This document shows, in pieces, positions 1 to 11,457 of a stretch of DNA of 64,000 nucleotides. Below the pieces are notes generated by a model that did no database searches, was not told the DNA's origin, and worked only from the letters and a program-made list of their open reading frames with translations. Both the position numbers and the translations under genes were made by a program. Location of the stretch: positions 23,556,723 through 23,620,722 of the forward strand of contig NC_135556.1 in the NCBI RefSeq assembly GCF_964340395.1. Reading direction: 5' to 3'. Each line of letters begins with the position of its first letter. Positions within the stretch are counted from its first letter, which is position 1. This DNA is from Glandiceps talaboti (Eukaryota; Hemichordata; Enteropneusta; Spengelidae).

Positions 1-490
1 TTTGGAAGCAAACTCCGCATGAATATTATGTGAAACGTGATATTATGGGAGCCTTCAAAATTACCAGCGAGAGGGCCAGGGGAATGGGGGGGGGGGGTCA
101 CTTTTTTATACACCGGTTCTTGGGGAGAGCTATTTTTTAGGAAATGGAAATTAGGGGAGGGTCACATTTTACTTTGACTCATTATTTTGTGATTTTGGCA
201 TGATCCCACCTGCTGCCACCAGTTCCAAATTCTACTGCTACCATATTCCACCACCGTCACCATTGTAAAGTAATATCATAACTGATCAGTGAAATGCACT
301 GAATTAACTGTTACTAGCAGTGTGAGGAGAGGAGTGGTAGTTAGGGGGATAGTGTGGCAAGATGTGTGGGATAATGTGGTGGAGTGGAAATGTTGGCCTT
401 CCCACTTTGTAATTATTGAAGGCCTCTCAAACAGTTCATTGTGAATGGTTAGAAAATAATACACTTTTTTTATGTTTGTATTTTAATAAA
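1..490. other. Intergenic flank downstream of AIMP1
   Basis: No gene is supported here. The stretch lies beyond the likely AIMP1 polyadenylation signal. It holds a G homopolymer run near 86-98 and otherwise unremarkable AT-rich sequence. The short reading frame on the minus strand (276-464) has no recognisable motif. Confidence 0.5.
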
Positions 491-496
491 TTTATT
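491..496 (-). terminator. AIMP1: Candidate AIMP1 polyadenylation signal (AATAAA)
   Basis: On the minus strand this reads AATAAA, about 150 bp past the AIMP1 stop codon. It is the first canonical hexamer after the stop, apart from one formed by the last sense codons themselves. No transcript data support it. Confidence 0.45.
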
Positions 497-646
497 CAAG
501 ATGTATGCATGCTTCTCTCTGAGAAATTTGCACTGTGCTGAATAATCTGATGGGTTGTGACTTATTTTATAGAGTCTTTTGCCAAAAGTTATGAAGCACC
601 ATTTACTTGAGGCCAGATATTTCGTAGAGGGCACAGTATCGCCGTT

Positions 647-3600
647 TTATTTTATTCCTGAGTTTTTCATAGAGGGCGCTGTACATACTCCTTTGCCTTC
701 AACCTTGAAAGGCACACCTTTATACGTAGCTATTCCATCGCCATTGAGTAGGAGATCGGGTTGGATTCTTTCCCAAATCTTCTTCTTGGGATTCATTTGT
801 GCTGGGAAGTCACCTGTTCCCGCTGTGAAGCAAGAGACAAAAAAGAATGATTGTATGGGACAGGAATACCATCTGACTTCTAGCTTATTTCAAAGCAAAC
901 CTCAAAGCTTTCAGCTTCAATAACATCATCCTGCAACATTTTTAAGACAGTTATAAACAGTGAACACGGTTATTAAAATCTAATACTAAGGAATGATTTA
1001 CAACTTTCATCAGCTTGGTAAATCATGTGATAACACAAGCGGTCATACATTCATCATAAAAACTACTTTGTGAGGGAATTATCTCAGCCAGTTCTATTCC
1101 TGTTTAGGACAACATGACTGGGATATGGTGCATGCATGTCCCTTTGTTACAGTTGTTTAATTAAGTCAGTCCACAGGGTGTATTCCAGAATCAGTTATTA
1201 GTAAGCAGTTCAGCTTCATACAGTTCTGTTGAGCTTCGGATTTGTCCTGATACTCAGTGACAATGCTTTTCTGGGTGACCAGTAATCAATGCAACCCTCA
1301 TGACCTTCTCAGAAAAACTTTATGAGGTTATTAACACCTGGCAGCAATGGGTAAAATGACACTGAACTACTGTCAACCATCCCAAATCAGCTGATCACAC
1401 CATTATCAGGGGGCCAGCAGAAACTAGCAAATAGTTCAACAAAAACATTGGTGTTATATGTTGGCTTCCTTGGGTAACAAGTGGACAATGGTTCTGAACA
1501 AAACATGACATCTCAAAGTACAATATTTTACCAGGTTGAACTGCTTGTACATTATGATTTTGTCACAAAGTAAACAGGTTGTAACAAAATTAGTAGTAAA
1601 CACAAGTATGAGAGAGACCTGTCTTAGTATTTGATTGTGTACAGTATGAGGTAGCACATGTTAGACCATAGACCCTACGTGTAGGGTCTATGGTCAGATG
1701 TGACCATTGTCAATAGGTATACATGTACTTACACTTATAACCTTCAAAGCTGATCCTGTCTCCAATAACACTGCCCTCTGGAGGATCTAGAAGCTCTACT
1801 TTCTCAGGTGAACTGCCACACATAACCATAGCCTGGCTGAGAACCCCACGCATTTTAGCTGGCTTCAAATTACAGCATACAATCACTAATTTATCTTTCA
1901 TCTGATATAACAATGAACAAAAGAAACAAACAAAAAGAGTCAGTTTGCAATGCATATTGCTTACTACAAGCCAGGCAGACTATAGTTTTTCAATTTGGCA
2001 ACATGATGGTTTTTATGTCTCACACGTCTTCTGGGAAGAGTTACAGAAATAACATACTGGCACTGATAGCATGCACACACATGAAATGTTATATTTGATA
2101 TCACTGTGAAGTATGAACACATTCAACAGACAGTTTTGTGTGTGAATCTTCTTTGTTTCATCTGACAGTGATGTTGATTTGTGTTCACAGTGAGATAAAA
2201 TGTATCATTTTACATGTTTGTGTGTTATCAGTGTATGTATTTTGTTTTGTGTAATTTGTAACAAACAAGTCTACATAGAAAACATATCTCCCTCAAATAC
2301 TCAAATATTCTGTGTGACTAGCAACTGAATTTTTTTTTATTTTTTGGGTTAAAGTTAGACTCGGATGGTAAAGGTCACGCTCATATACAAAGAAAGGTCA
2401 TATCTGCTAATATAGGGACAGATATTTGAAGTGCCTGTGTCTTTTTTGTTCTTGAACTACAGTACAAATGGTGGATTTTTACACCAAATATGGACACCAT
2501 TCAGAAAGAAGTGATATAAGCAATGCATGTGTGTTTGTATACGTCATGACAGGGGGAATTTAAAAATTTACTGCTAATGAGATGTACAATACTAGGTTTC
2601 CAGTTTTAATATTTTAATGTGTTAATACCATGTTTTTACATTGTATCAATCATAGGGGTGTGACCACTACAATATTCACCACTGTTTACACCATATATAA
2701 ACCTGTCGTTTGCACTTGTGAACTTTCTTGTAGGAGAAGGGAAGGGGTTTGGTTTGTTTATTGATCATAGTGAGCTTGTGTGATATTGTGCAATTGTCCC
2801 TTAGTTGCTAGGCATGTGTGTCAATCTTCTATAATGTTTCCATGTAACTTGCCTATATCCATACTTATCATCATCTACATATGATAGCATGCAAAATAAT
2901 GAGTGTAAAAGCCTATTGAAAAGTCATGAATATGGGTTTCTATGCCATTAACTATGTTAATATATTCTCCACTGGCTATTGTCTCCCCTCCCCCACCTCC
3001 AACACCACAACCTGCTTTAAACTTGAATTAACACCTTTTGATTACCTTTGTTTCATTTCCATACCCATCCCTTATTTGTATTTTACTTGTATCATTCCAT
3101 AACCATTTCATGTAGGGTCTATGGTTAAAACTCACTCTTACTATCACATCATTCACTGACATCTGATGAGTGGAAGCTTATCAACACAGTTCATCTCAAG
3201 AGTTCTACCAGAATAACTCTAATTACTATAAATTTAGATTATCATAGCTTCACTTAAAACACCTCATCTGCATAAGTATGTAAAAGTTGACTGGCTACAT
3301 TTACATATGCATAGAGCATGACAGTATCACCCATGCACAGAGCAAAGGGTAAATGTCAGCAAATGACATCAAAGATTGACCTATCTAACACAGAGCTGTT
3401 CGAATGTAGTTCTTTGGCTGCTGCTAGCTGAACCAACAGGGCATATACAAGAGCAACCCATGTAGATAACAGAGTGACTCTTCCTAAATGAGGTAGGACC
3501 TACACAATCCAAAAGTGTTTCTTTCTACAACAGACATGAATACAGTCAGAATACTTGAGTTTCAAATTCAATGTGTCCATGTATATAAGTATATAAGTAC

Positions 3601-6600
3601 ATAGTTCAGTCACCATTACATGCTATGGACTTTAGACCCTTCAGTTCTTGACCTTAGAGTTCAACTGAGTTTATGGCTGGATTTCAAAGAGTCAAACTGC
3701 ATTATACCGCCTCCTGAGTCCTTTTGGAGGAATTCAAATTCTTATTCTATCTCCCTCCTTTTAATCTGATCAAATTGTGCCAGTTTCCCCATTCATTTAA
3801 TCAGACCACAAGCATTTGGTTTTTTTGGGGGGTTTTTTCCGCTGAAAATGTTCTTTTTCAACAGGACAAATAAATAACCAGTGCATGTATGTTACAGTTT
3901 TACCACAGGTTGACATAAAAATTAAATACACTGTATGACTCGAATATCAAATATGGAAATCAGTTGCTATGTTTTGATTCACTCTTTGGTACTTTATGTT
4001 GATACATCATTATTTGACAAAAAAAAAGAAACTTGTCAGTTTTGACCGGATATTGATACATAGACAAACACTCCACACATTTAATATACAAGTTTGTTTA
4101 TAGTGATAGAAAACATCAACAGTTTACAGGAAGATGAACACAGAACTTTTTGCCTTTATAGAATCCATTATAGAAGCCGTTAATGCAAAGAATTCACCAG
4201 TGACCCATGTACTTGTAACTTATCTCTATATGACAAAACACACAATTTGTATTCACAGAACTCATGGCATACTCGGTAACCTCAAAGAGAATGTCTGAAT
4301 TATTGAAATACACCACAAGATGGCGTCCACAATGTGACCCTGTGTACTACATGATAAAGAATAGTCATCAAACCAATAATACTTGGCCACATCTCAACAT
4401 CTACACAGATAATGAACAATTTCAATTTTGTAAAAGTGTGGTCTGTAAAGCCAACAACTTCTACAAACCTCCCTACAACACAACATACTTTGCCTACTCT
4501 ACTGATGGTGGTAGTCTTACAACTTTACTGAAGCAGGATGGAGTAATGAAGTGGAGTGAAGATGACATAGTATTTGAACTTGTTCCTTCTTGTTTGGTAG
4601 ACCATATCAAGGAAGTAACCTGCCAACAAATGGACTATAAACCAATATTTGAGCTGGAATACAAGACATTTCCCTTTGACCGCCAGAATGAGCATAAAAA
4701 GCTACTTTCAACAAACCCACTACCAAAGGGATTTACAATGGGACCGCTATCTTGTGAATATGCACAACTGATAGAAGAGAAAAATATACTCCCATTTACA
4801 CCAAATTTTGCCAAAACTCTTGAACACTACAAACACTTGGCAATATTTGATGAAAAAAAGAAACCTGTTGCATGGGTTATACAGAAGGAATATGGTGATC
4901 TGGGCTATGGGTACACAGATCCAGCCTTCCGTAGATATGGTTTTATTACATTTGTATCTTCAAACTTAACATTAGAAATACTGCAGGCTGATGAACAACC
5001 TTATGGAATTATGAATTTTGGTGTTGCTGAAAAATTTAAAAGTTCATACATGTACAACAACTTCCACATGACACGGCTTTGTTTTGCAAAGAAATGATGA
5101 ACAAGTGTTTGTAGAAGACACATTCCCCTCAAATACTGTACTTATGTGACTGAATAGTGAGACATGATTTAAAAGAAGTTAACCCTCTTCAGGTGAAGTC
5201 AGTGTAAAAGAGAGTGACAGTTGCAGGATTAGGAAAATACTAAAAATAGTGCCAATTGTATTGTAGCAAAACTGTAAAATTTGAGATATCTACAATAAAA
5301 ATGTTTATCCATATGCCAATCCACATTTGTTACCCATGCAACATGCACCATCATTTTAAGGTATTCTAACATTTTTATGTAATTTTTTAATTGCTTGATC
5401 CACCCTGTTATTATTTTAACAATGTACACAGCCATTTGGCTGTTGCTATGGTCATGGTCTTGTTGGTAGGTAAACAAAGAATCATTTCTTACATGTTTAT
5501 CCACAAGTCTATCCATCCAGGTTTTTATTTTTTGCAATACATGCCATTGTTTAACTGTTGTGGCCATTGTTTATCTGTTGCTATGGTCATTGTTTAACTG
5601 TTGCTATGGGTGTGGTTGTGTTGTCAGCTATTCAGAAGCAAATGACAATGGTGAGGCTCAAACCAGCAGATTGTTAGCCACCCACACCAACTATTCCAGC
5701 ATCATGACTCCACAATGTTGATAAATAGTCTTACCTCACTCATTTTATAATGTCTGACTAAACCTGATACAACAGTTCTTGGTTGTTCCTCCCCACAATC
5801 TATCTCCTCAATGTACAGTGTGTCAGCATCAGGGTGTTTCTTGATGTCTTTAATGTATCCAATTCGTAGATCCAGAAAGCTGACATCAACAGGAACTTCT
5901 GGCTGTTTTTCTTGTTGCTTTGCAGGTTTACCCTCTAAAAAGAGGAAAATACATGCAGCCCAAATGAAAGATTGTGAAAAGGGGATAAAATTACGATGAA
6001 CTTGAAAGAGATTTTAAACAGAGCCTACAAGAACCAGATGGCTACAATGTTGTTACATCATCTAAAGTTTCAAATATAATATCTCATCAGTTGGCCATTT
6101 TGAGTAGTAAAATATGAGAGCGTATTTTTGCATAATTTCCCAGTTTGCAGTCAGTCTTATTTCTTCCTCTAGATATGAGAAGTTCACAAATTACCAAATT
6201 CTTCAAATTTGTCACTAGAAATAGTTCACTATTTAAATAAATGGCTAGACTTTGTAATGTTACTTGATCGTTTGTATCATAACTAGAACAGCATAAGAAT
6301 AAGGTGATGTCTTGTTTTGCTGTTATATTGTTGTAACAATAAGGTGTTGTCTTGTGTTGCCATTATGTTGTTGTATACTCAAGTCTTAAACTTCCTTTAT
6401 ATACATACTACTATAAATACTACAGTACATAAAATGCTGGCATGAATCATCAAAACAAAGTTATAGCCACCTAGTCAGAATTTTTTTCTCATGTGTTTCA
6501 ACACTCTGTGACACAAAAGCTAGCAATTTTATCAAATTGATGTATTTTTGAAAGATAATCATGGGAAAATACAGAGAACAGTTGAGGGGATTTAACAAAA

Positions 6601-8225
6601 TAATTATCCATATCAAAATATATCATATATAGCCATTGGAAAGGCTTCATTATGATATGTACTATTTTACGAAGGTTTCAGAAATCCAGAAAAAGATAAA
6701 GATGGGGAATTTGACAAATATTGTCATCACCTACATATCTAATCATAACTTGGCAAATAAACCTAGAATATCTTAATTACTCTCACAGATTGAGATTTGA
6801 ACAACTTTGATCATATCAATATCATGCCAAATCAAACTACATCACATCTCACCTTTTTTCTTCTTTGCTGGTTTCGGTTCTTTTTTTTTCGCTGCATCAG
6901 TGGCATCATCAGCAGTTGCAGCATTGACAGGTTTGGATGCAGCTTCAGTTGCAGCTGGTGCAGCAGGACCATTTGTTATTGTTGCTGTCATTTTGGCATT
7001 TGGTAGGGACATCTGTTTAACTGTTAACAAAAACACATGATCATATGATTATCTAGATCAACTTCTTCACATGTAGTAAATGACCATGTTTGATGCTTAA
7101 TGAAATTAATTTTTGGTTCACATTTTTTACAAATAAAATACAACTGTAAAATTATGAACTTACATCCATTTTGTGTTTCTATGTACACAAGTCTTTTCTT
7201 CATAGATTCTATTTCTTTTTTCAGTTGATTGTTTTCAGCTTCAAGTTGGATTTCTTCATTAGCCAGTGCACTCACTGAAATAGACAAAGTGAAAATTCAT
7301 TCCATCAAAATTGAGAGAGAAAAGTTACAGTTCAAACTTTTTCCAATTTCAAATCTGTTGAAAATTGAAATACAATGAAAAGACTGGTCAAGTGGTCTGC
7401 TATGGATTTAGTTTCAGTTGGAAAACAACTTAGCTTTCTAGATTTATTAAAATTTTACTAACTTTAGAATATTTGTGTTGGTAAGATGATGTTCTATAAA
7501 CTGGGGAAAAGTTCAAGGGTAGTCAGTGTTAAGAAATTGACAGAGTTGAATTTTGTTACCTTATTCTTTTTTAATTTTAGAAATGTGTGAAAAGTAAATA
7601 CAAATCCTACATAAAAATTGACTATAACATTTCAGAGGTAAAGAGACAATAGAACATAAAAACACATGTGACAATATAAAATTTTATAGTATACGCGAGA
7701 TTAGAAATTTTGTCTTTGAATTTCTTACACAAATAACCTCAAAATAGATCAAATAGGTGACTGATTTCAACTGAATTTTAAGAGTTATGTTTTAATCCTG
7801 GGTCACTGTATTAGAATTATCTTTATTTACAAGGATTACAAGTTATCACTCTTTTGTTCCAAGTCCAACTTTTTCTATAGCTCTACCAAAGAATCTTTTT
7901 TCACACCTAAATGTTAATCCTAATCTGAAGTGGGCCTTCAATGTAAAATATTTCAATTAAGTTAAAGCATAGACAGTGGAGAGGCTGTCCAGTATCTATG
8001 GTTAAAGTTATATACACAAAACCATGGAGACCCCATTTTTATGGTGTTATGCACATTGATAGACTAGTGACAGTGGATACTGCAAGGGACAACTGATGAA
8101 ATCTTTATGGCTAAGTTACCAGCATGTTTCTTGAGGACATCAACTTGTTGTTTGAGATAACTTATAGTTTCATCTGCTTGTTTTGCTCTTTGTTCTAATC
8201 TCTTCAATGTATCTGCTGCAGCCAT
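647..8225 (-). CDS. AIMP1: Aminoacyl-tRNA synthetase complex-interacting multifunctional protein 1 (p43/EMAPII)
   Basis: Six coding exons on the minus strand: 8225-8120, 7274-7164, 7020-6853, 5934-5735, 1901-1733 and 822-647 (stop 649-647). They join in phase to 930 nt, 309 aa; human AIMP1 has 312. Every junction has GT-AG ends. Residues 1-73 form a heptad-like coiled coil ([20 protein letters not shown], then [16 protein letters not shown]), which in the family binds ArgRS/GlnRS in the multisynthetase complex. A low-complexity Ala/Lys linker follows. The C-terminal EMAPII tRNA-binding domain is unmistakable: [59 protein letters not shown] and the end MKNSGIK. The start ATG has A at -3 and G at +4. 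A likely 3' splice site just upstream (exon from 8250) implies a non-coding 5' exon further right. The gene is head-to-head with TBCK, and an intron (1902-5734) hosts a GLYAT-like gene on the other strand. Confidence 0.96.
1664..1695. repeat. Perfect 15-bp-arm palindrome with the GGGTCTATGGT motif
   Basis: GACCATAGACCCTAC, two bases, then its exact reverse complement. It lies in the AIMP1 intron just after the exon ending at 1733. Its half, GGGTCTATGGT, recurs near 3115 and 27125, and CATAGACCCT near 45915 and 58990. This suggests the remnant or core of a dispersed short element. Confidence 0.6.
1902..4258. other. AIMP1 intron sequence upstream of the nested GLYAT-like gene
   Basis: AT-rich intron of AIMP1 (minus strand). 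It should also contain the promoter and any 5' non-coding exon of the nested plus-strand gene, because a 3' splice site (AG at 4257-4258) lies 5 bp before that gene's ATG. I see no coding exon here and cannot place the promoter. A copy of the GGGTCTATGGT motif lies near 3115, and there is a T/G homopolymer patch near 3820-3840. Confidence 0.45.
4264..5097 (+). CDS. Glycine N-acyltransferase-like protein (GNAT fold), nested in an AIMP1 intron
   Basis: A single uninterrupted reading frame of 277 aa, close to the length of human GLYAT family members (about 295 aa). GLYAT enzymes transfer an acyl group from acyl-CoA to glycine or another amino acid, usually in mitochondria, in detoxication. The N-terminal half (about residues 1-150) resembles the GLYAT N domain: [20 protein letters not shown], a WPHLNIYTD strand and a [10 protein letters not shown] segment. 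The C-terminal half carries the FR47-like acetyltransferase core: [20 protein letters not shown] followed by [15 protein letters not shown], which corresponds to the acyl-CoA-binding helix. The end [11 protein letters not shown] matches the family's last strand. The ATG has G at +4. TTCACAG immediately upstream looks like a 3' splice site, so a 5' non-coding exon is likely. The gene is antisense to its host AIMP1. Exact substrate and paralogue assignment are not decidable. Confidence 0.82.
   Translation: MAYSVTSKRMSELLKYTTRWRPQCDPVYYMIKNSHQTNNTWPHLNIYTDNEQFQFCKSVVCKANNFYKPPYNTTYFAYSTDGGSLTTLLKQDGVMKWSEDDIVFELVPSCLVDHIKEVTCQQMDYKPIFELEYKTFPFDRQNEHKKLLSTNPLPKGFTMGPLSCEYAQLIEEKNILPFTPNFAKTLEHYKHLAIFDEKKKPVAWVIQKEYGDLGYGYTDPAFRRYGFITFVSSNLTLEILQADEQPYGIMNFGVAEKFKSSYMYNNFHMTRLCFAKK
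5294..5299 (+). terminator. Candidate polyadenylation signal of the GLYAT-like gene
   Basis: AATAAA on the plus strand about 200 bp after the TGA stop. It still lies inside the AIMP1 intron, so the nested transcript can end before AIMP1 exon sequence begins at 5735. Confidence 0.5.
5430..5625. repeat. Imperfect short tandem repeat (CTGTTGCTATGG units)
   Basis: The phrase CTGTTGCTATGG(TCAT), linked by CATTGTTTAACTG, recurs about four times with decay. It lies in the AIMP1 intron between the GLYAT-like gene and the next AIMP1 exon. The short reading frames across it on both strands are repeat artefacts. Confidence 0.5.
5637..5716 (-). mobile_element. Fragment of a tRNA-derived SINE (5' part)
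   Basis: The end CATCATGACTCCACA and the preceding arrangement (GCTCAAACC, GATTGTTAGCCACCCACACC) match the tRNA-like head of the SINEs at 43375-43683 and 61196-61547, in the same orientation, but diverged. Only about 80 bp of the head is left. It ends 19 bp from the AIMP1 splice donor at 5734. Confidence 0.5.
5935..8119. other. AIMP1 introns between coding exons 1-4
   Basis: Three AT-rich introns (5935-6852, 7021-7163, 7275-8119) surround the exons at 6853-7020 and 7164-7274. The only structure noticed is a pair of imperfect direct repeats of about 40 bp near 6297-6376 (AATAAGGTG..TGTCTTG..). Nothing else was found. Confidence 0.5.
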
Positions 8226-8336
8226 CCTGAAGATTGGTCGAACTAATAGCCTTAAAGAGAATAAAAATAACATTTATGTAAACTTTCAATTATTGCAGTT
8301 TGTATTTACATTACTAATAAATTAATGAATAAATAA

Positions 8337-8362
8337 ATGTATACATACATACATACATACAT

Positions 8363-8393
<31 letters not shown>

Positions 8394-8546
8394 TACATAC
8401 ATACATACATACATACATACATACATACACACACACACATGCATACATACATGTACATACATACATACATACATACATACATACATACATACATACATAC
8501 ATACATACATACATACATACATACATACATACATACATACATACCG
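8337..8546. repeat. (CATA)n / (CA)n compound microsatellite
   Basis: About 210 bp of ACAT tetranucleotide with two short (AC)n interruptions, in the presumed 5' intron or upstream region of AIMP1. The Tyr-Ile-His-Thr and Met-Tyr-Val-Cys reading frames on both strands here are pure repeat translation, not genes. Confidence 0.97.
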
Positions 8547-10020
8547 GTACATACAAATGAAGGTAAGGTAGGCAGACAGACAGACCAACAGAAAAAAAAA
8601 AAAAGAAAGAAAATAAACTTGAAATGCAGATCAATACTGAGAATCTTTCCGGTGACCAGGGGATATAGTATCCCCCTAAGTTATACTTCCATCGTTTATA
8701 TTGGAGTAATTATACTGACAGTATAATGACTCCAAGGTTACACCTAGGCTACATATGTACATGACTGACAGTGCAGTGCACAACAGCTGCTTGAAACCTA
8801 GGCTTGAGTTGAGGGTCATGGTGGTTAAATGTCACTGTTATCATAAGGTATGATCGTCCAGTATTCATGTACATTACAGAGAGTGTAGTAGTTCTCGTGG
8901 AAATCGTGAGAAGATTTGTGCGGGATTAGCTAGTTTCCGACGGTCATTGTCGGAAATATGTGAAGGTTGTAAAAATGGACAGAAGTTAGAACTCCTGTCA
9001 CGTCACCGGTTCACATATGCACAGTGCAGAGTGCAAGCATGGGTGATTGCGTCATTTTGTCCACAATTTCTTAGCACACGTCTACGTACATGATGAGCAA
9101 CAAAACAATCAAATCATTCCTCTTAAACTCAATTAATCAGATCAAACAGTTTGTATAGTACTTACATGGAATACTTCTATGGAGGTCACAATACATGTGT
9201 AACCAATGCAGACAGCTGGAAGAAAATATAAACCGAACAAACGAACTCAAATTGCCAATATGAATTGTAGAGGGCGTGAAACATTACGAGCTGCGTAGTA
9301 TTTCTCAGATTGTTGTTTTCCTTGTAATCTTGTGTAAAGGAAAATATAACAACATTTTGACTTAAATATGTTTCCCCTACCTTTATGGAAAGAACTGGTT
9401 ATCTTCTAGTGCAGAACGCATATTGATACATTTGTAGTAGCAGGATTAGTGTGATGCAATAATAAGTGTACCCAGAGAAGTACACCTACCTGGAGCTGTG
9501 TGCTCGTCACATCTGAGTACACCGTGTTCACAAGTATCGACTTTTTGGCATTGTAAATTATTTCAAGCACATAACTATACATTTCATTATAGCAGCGTTA
9601 TTATTTCTCTTTTTAGTACGATTCACATTTCCTTGTATACATAAGAAAAAAGATACAGCAAAATATTTCGAGAAAACGAAAGAAAGAATTAAGAAAATAA
9701 CACGAAAAAACTTTCGTCATCATTTCCAAATATCGATGTTTTCAGTACGTCTTTGAAATGATGATCCCAAGCTTCGTATCCTTGAAACAACAATTCACAT
9801 AACATTCAAGAGGCATATAAACCAAACCAAACCAAAGTAAACTAAATAAGAAACAAAACGTACCTGCTGCGCCCGAGAGATACAAGAATGATCAAGAATA
9901 GTCCATGGAGTAAACCAATGTACAAAGGGCATTTCTGGATGACTACTGTAGAGTAACTACATACAAAGTAAAACTAGTTCAAATAGTTCAAATGCCTTAC
10001 ATTGTCGTTGTAACCGTGTT

Positions 10021-10124
10021 TTGTTTTGTTTTGTTTTGTTTGCTTTGCTTTGCTTTGCTTTGCTTTGCTTTGCTTTACTTTGCTTTGTTTTGTTTTGTTT
10101 TATTTTGTTTTATTTTGTTTTTAT
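10021..10124. repeat. TTTTG/TTTGC pentanucleotide microsatellite
   Basis: About 100 bp of TTTTG and TTTGC units, with TTTTA variants at the right end. The Phe/Leu-rich reading frame across it is an artefact. Confidence 0.95.
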
Positions 10125-10286
10125 AGTTTGCACCGGATTCTCAGGTTCGTACTTTTTTCAAAATAAAAAAAAATCGAAAAACGGACCTTGTGCTCAATTT
10201 TAGTCAGTCTCTATATTTGATAAATTAAGGTTTTATTGAGGGTGTTATGGTTTTGATGTATCTAAGGAGGATTCAACTCCGTTTTA

Positions 10287-10287
<1 letters not shown>

Positions 10288-10337
<50 letters not shown>
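10288..10337. repeat. (AAC)n trinucleotide microsatellite
   Basis: About 16 uninterrupted AAC units, roughly 300 bp upstream of the presumed TBCK promoter. On the minus strand it reads as a poly-Leu run, which is not a gene. Confidence 0.95.
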
Positions 10338-10632
10338 CTGACTATTCAATGAAGAGGGGGTGTGCCATGGATGGAAAATAAATTTTCCCCTATTTATTCG
10401 ATCAAATTGCTGAAAACTTGAAAGACTCAGTTTTACAATTTTTTGTGAGTCTGACAGAATCTCAGAGTCTAAGAGATTAAAGTAAATAATGTACATTTTC
10501 TCGATTGTTACAGAACACACTTTCCACACTTCTAAAGCTTCATTCTGTCTGATATAGCGTCAGGTAGAATACATGTACACGCCCCTTCGTTTCTGCGCAT
10601 AACTTGTGCTCAGTTCTATCGTTTCGTGATAA

Positions 10633-10644
10633 CAAAATGGCGGC
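10633..10644 (+). promoter_or_regulatory. YY1-type site in the likely TBCK promoter
   Basis: CAAAATGGCGGC matches the YY1 consensus AANATGGCGGC, which in animals often sits just downstream of the start site of TATA-less housekeeping genes. It lies about 800 bp before the first coding exon of TBCK, in a locally GC-richer patch (10570-10830). The transcription start and the end of the non-coding first exon are probably nearby but were not located. Confidence 0.45.
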
Positions 10645-11457
10645 GCCCACTACAAGCAGTCGGTGTTGAACGACAGAAGAAAGATTCGCATTTTTGTCGT
10701 GTCAGGTGTGGCATTTGTACGTCAAATTGGTGGGTTGGCTTATTCATCAATTCTATACAATTATCCATTTTGTGTCATTCGTTATTCGTAGTGAAACACA
10801 GTGATTGGCCGTTCGTCCATTGCTTCGTCTGCGGCAAGTGTATGTAAATTGTTAGGATCATAACGTTAACGAGAGAAGTCTAACAGAGACATGATATGTC
10901 TGTACAACTTTAGCGTTTGTGAAATTACTTCGTCTTAATACATCATTGATAGAGGTTCCAATTTTATAGCGCTGATCTTTTTAAAGGAATGAAAAAAAAA
11001 GGGAAAAATGTAGACCATCCTAATGATTTGTTTTGTATTTAATTCTTATTCAAGCCTTAGTAGTTTGTCATAACGTAAGCAATTACTTATTTTGCAAATT
11101 GATTTCTATCCTTTGTGACTTTTCTTTTCTAAACCAAGGACAATACACACCATAATATGTGTATTTGATGTTGTTTTAGTAATGTTGTCTCGGTAATGTG
11201 TCCATCTATAATTACATGTATATATAATATATATAGATTTACTCATTTAATGTCATTTTTTTATCCTCGTAAAAATTAAGTTTTTAAAATTGTAATTTGT
11301 AGTTTTCAAGTAAACAAAATTCCACAACACACACAGTGTATGTTGTAAATGTTAATTGCTTAATGTGTTGCATTTTCATTATAGTAATTTAATATTTTGT
11401 GTTATTTTCTGTAGACATTGTTTAAGCTACCAGCGTAGTTTGCTGACTTCATTCATA

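Larger units (their letters stand above)
8560..10600. other. Region between the AIMP1 and TBCK starts
   Basis: It should contain the non-coding first exon and promoter of AIMP1, and perhaps part of the TBCK promoter, but neither can be placed from sequence. No coding exon is recognised. Simple repeats are listed separately. A short (ACCAA)n-like patch lies near 9820-9840. Confidence 0.4.

Noticed and set aside
5430-5625. RFX X-box array (GTTGCTATGG)
   Set aside because: The second half-site does not fit the X-box consensus; a decayed simple tandem repeat explains it.
8306-8726. Overlapping reading frames on both strands rich in Tyr/Ile/His/Thr or Met/Tyr/Val/Cys
   Set aside because: They are translations of a (CATA)n/(CA)n microsatellite. 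The same applies at 23561-24024 and 42071-42392.
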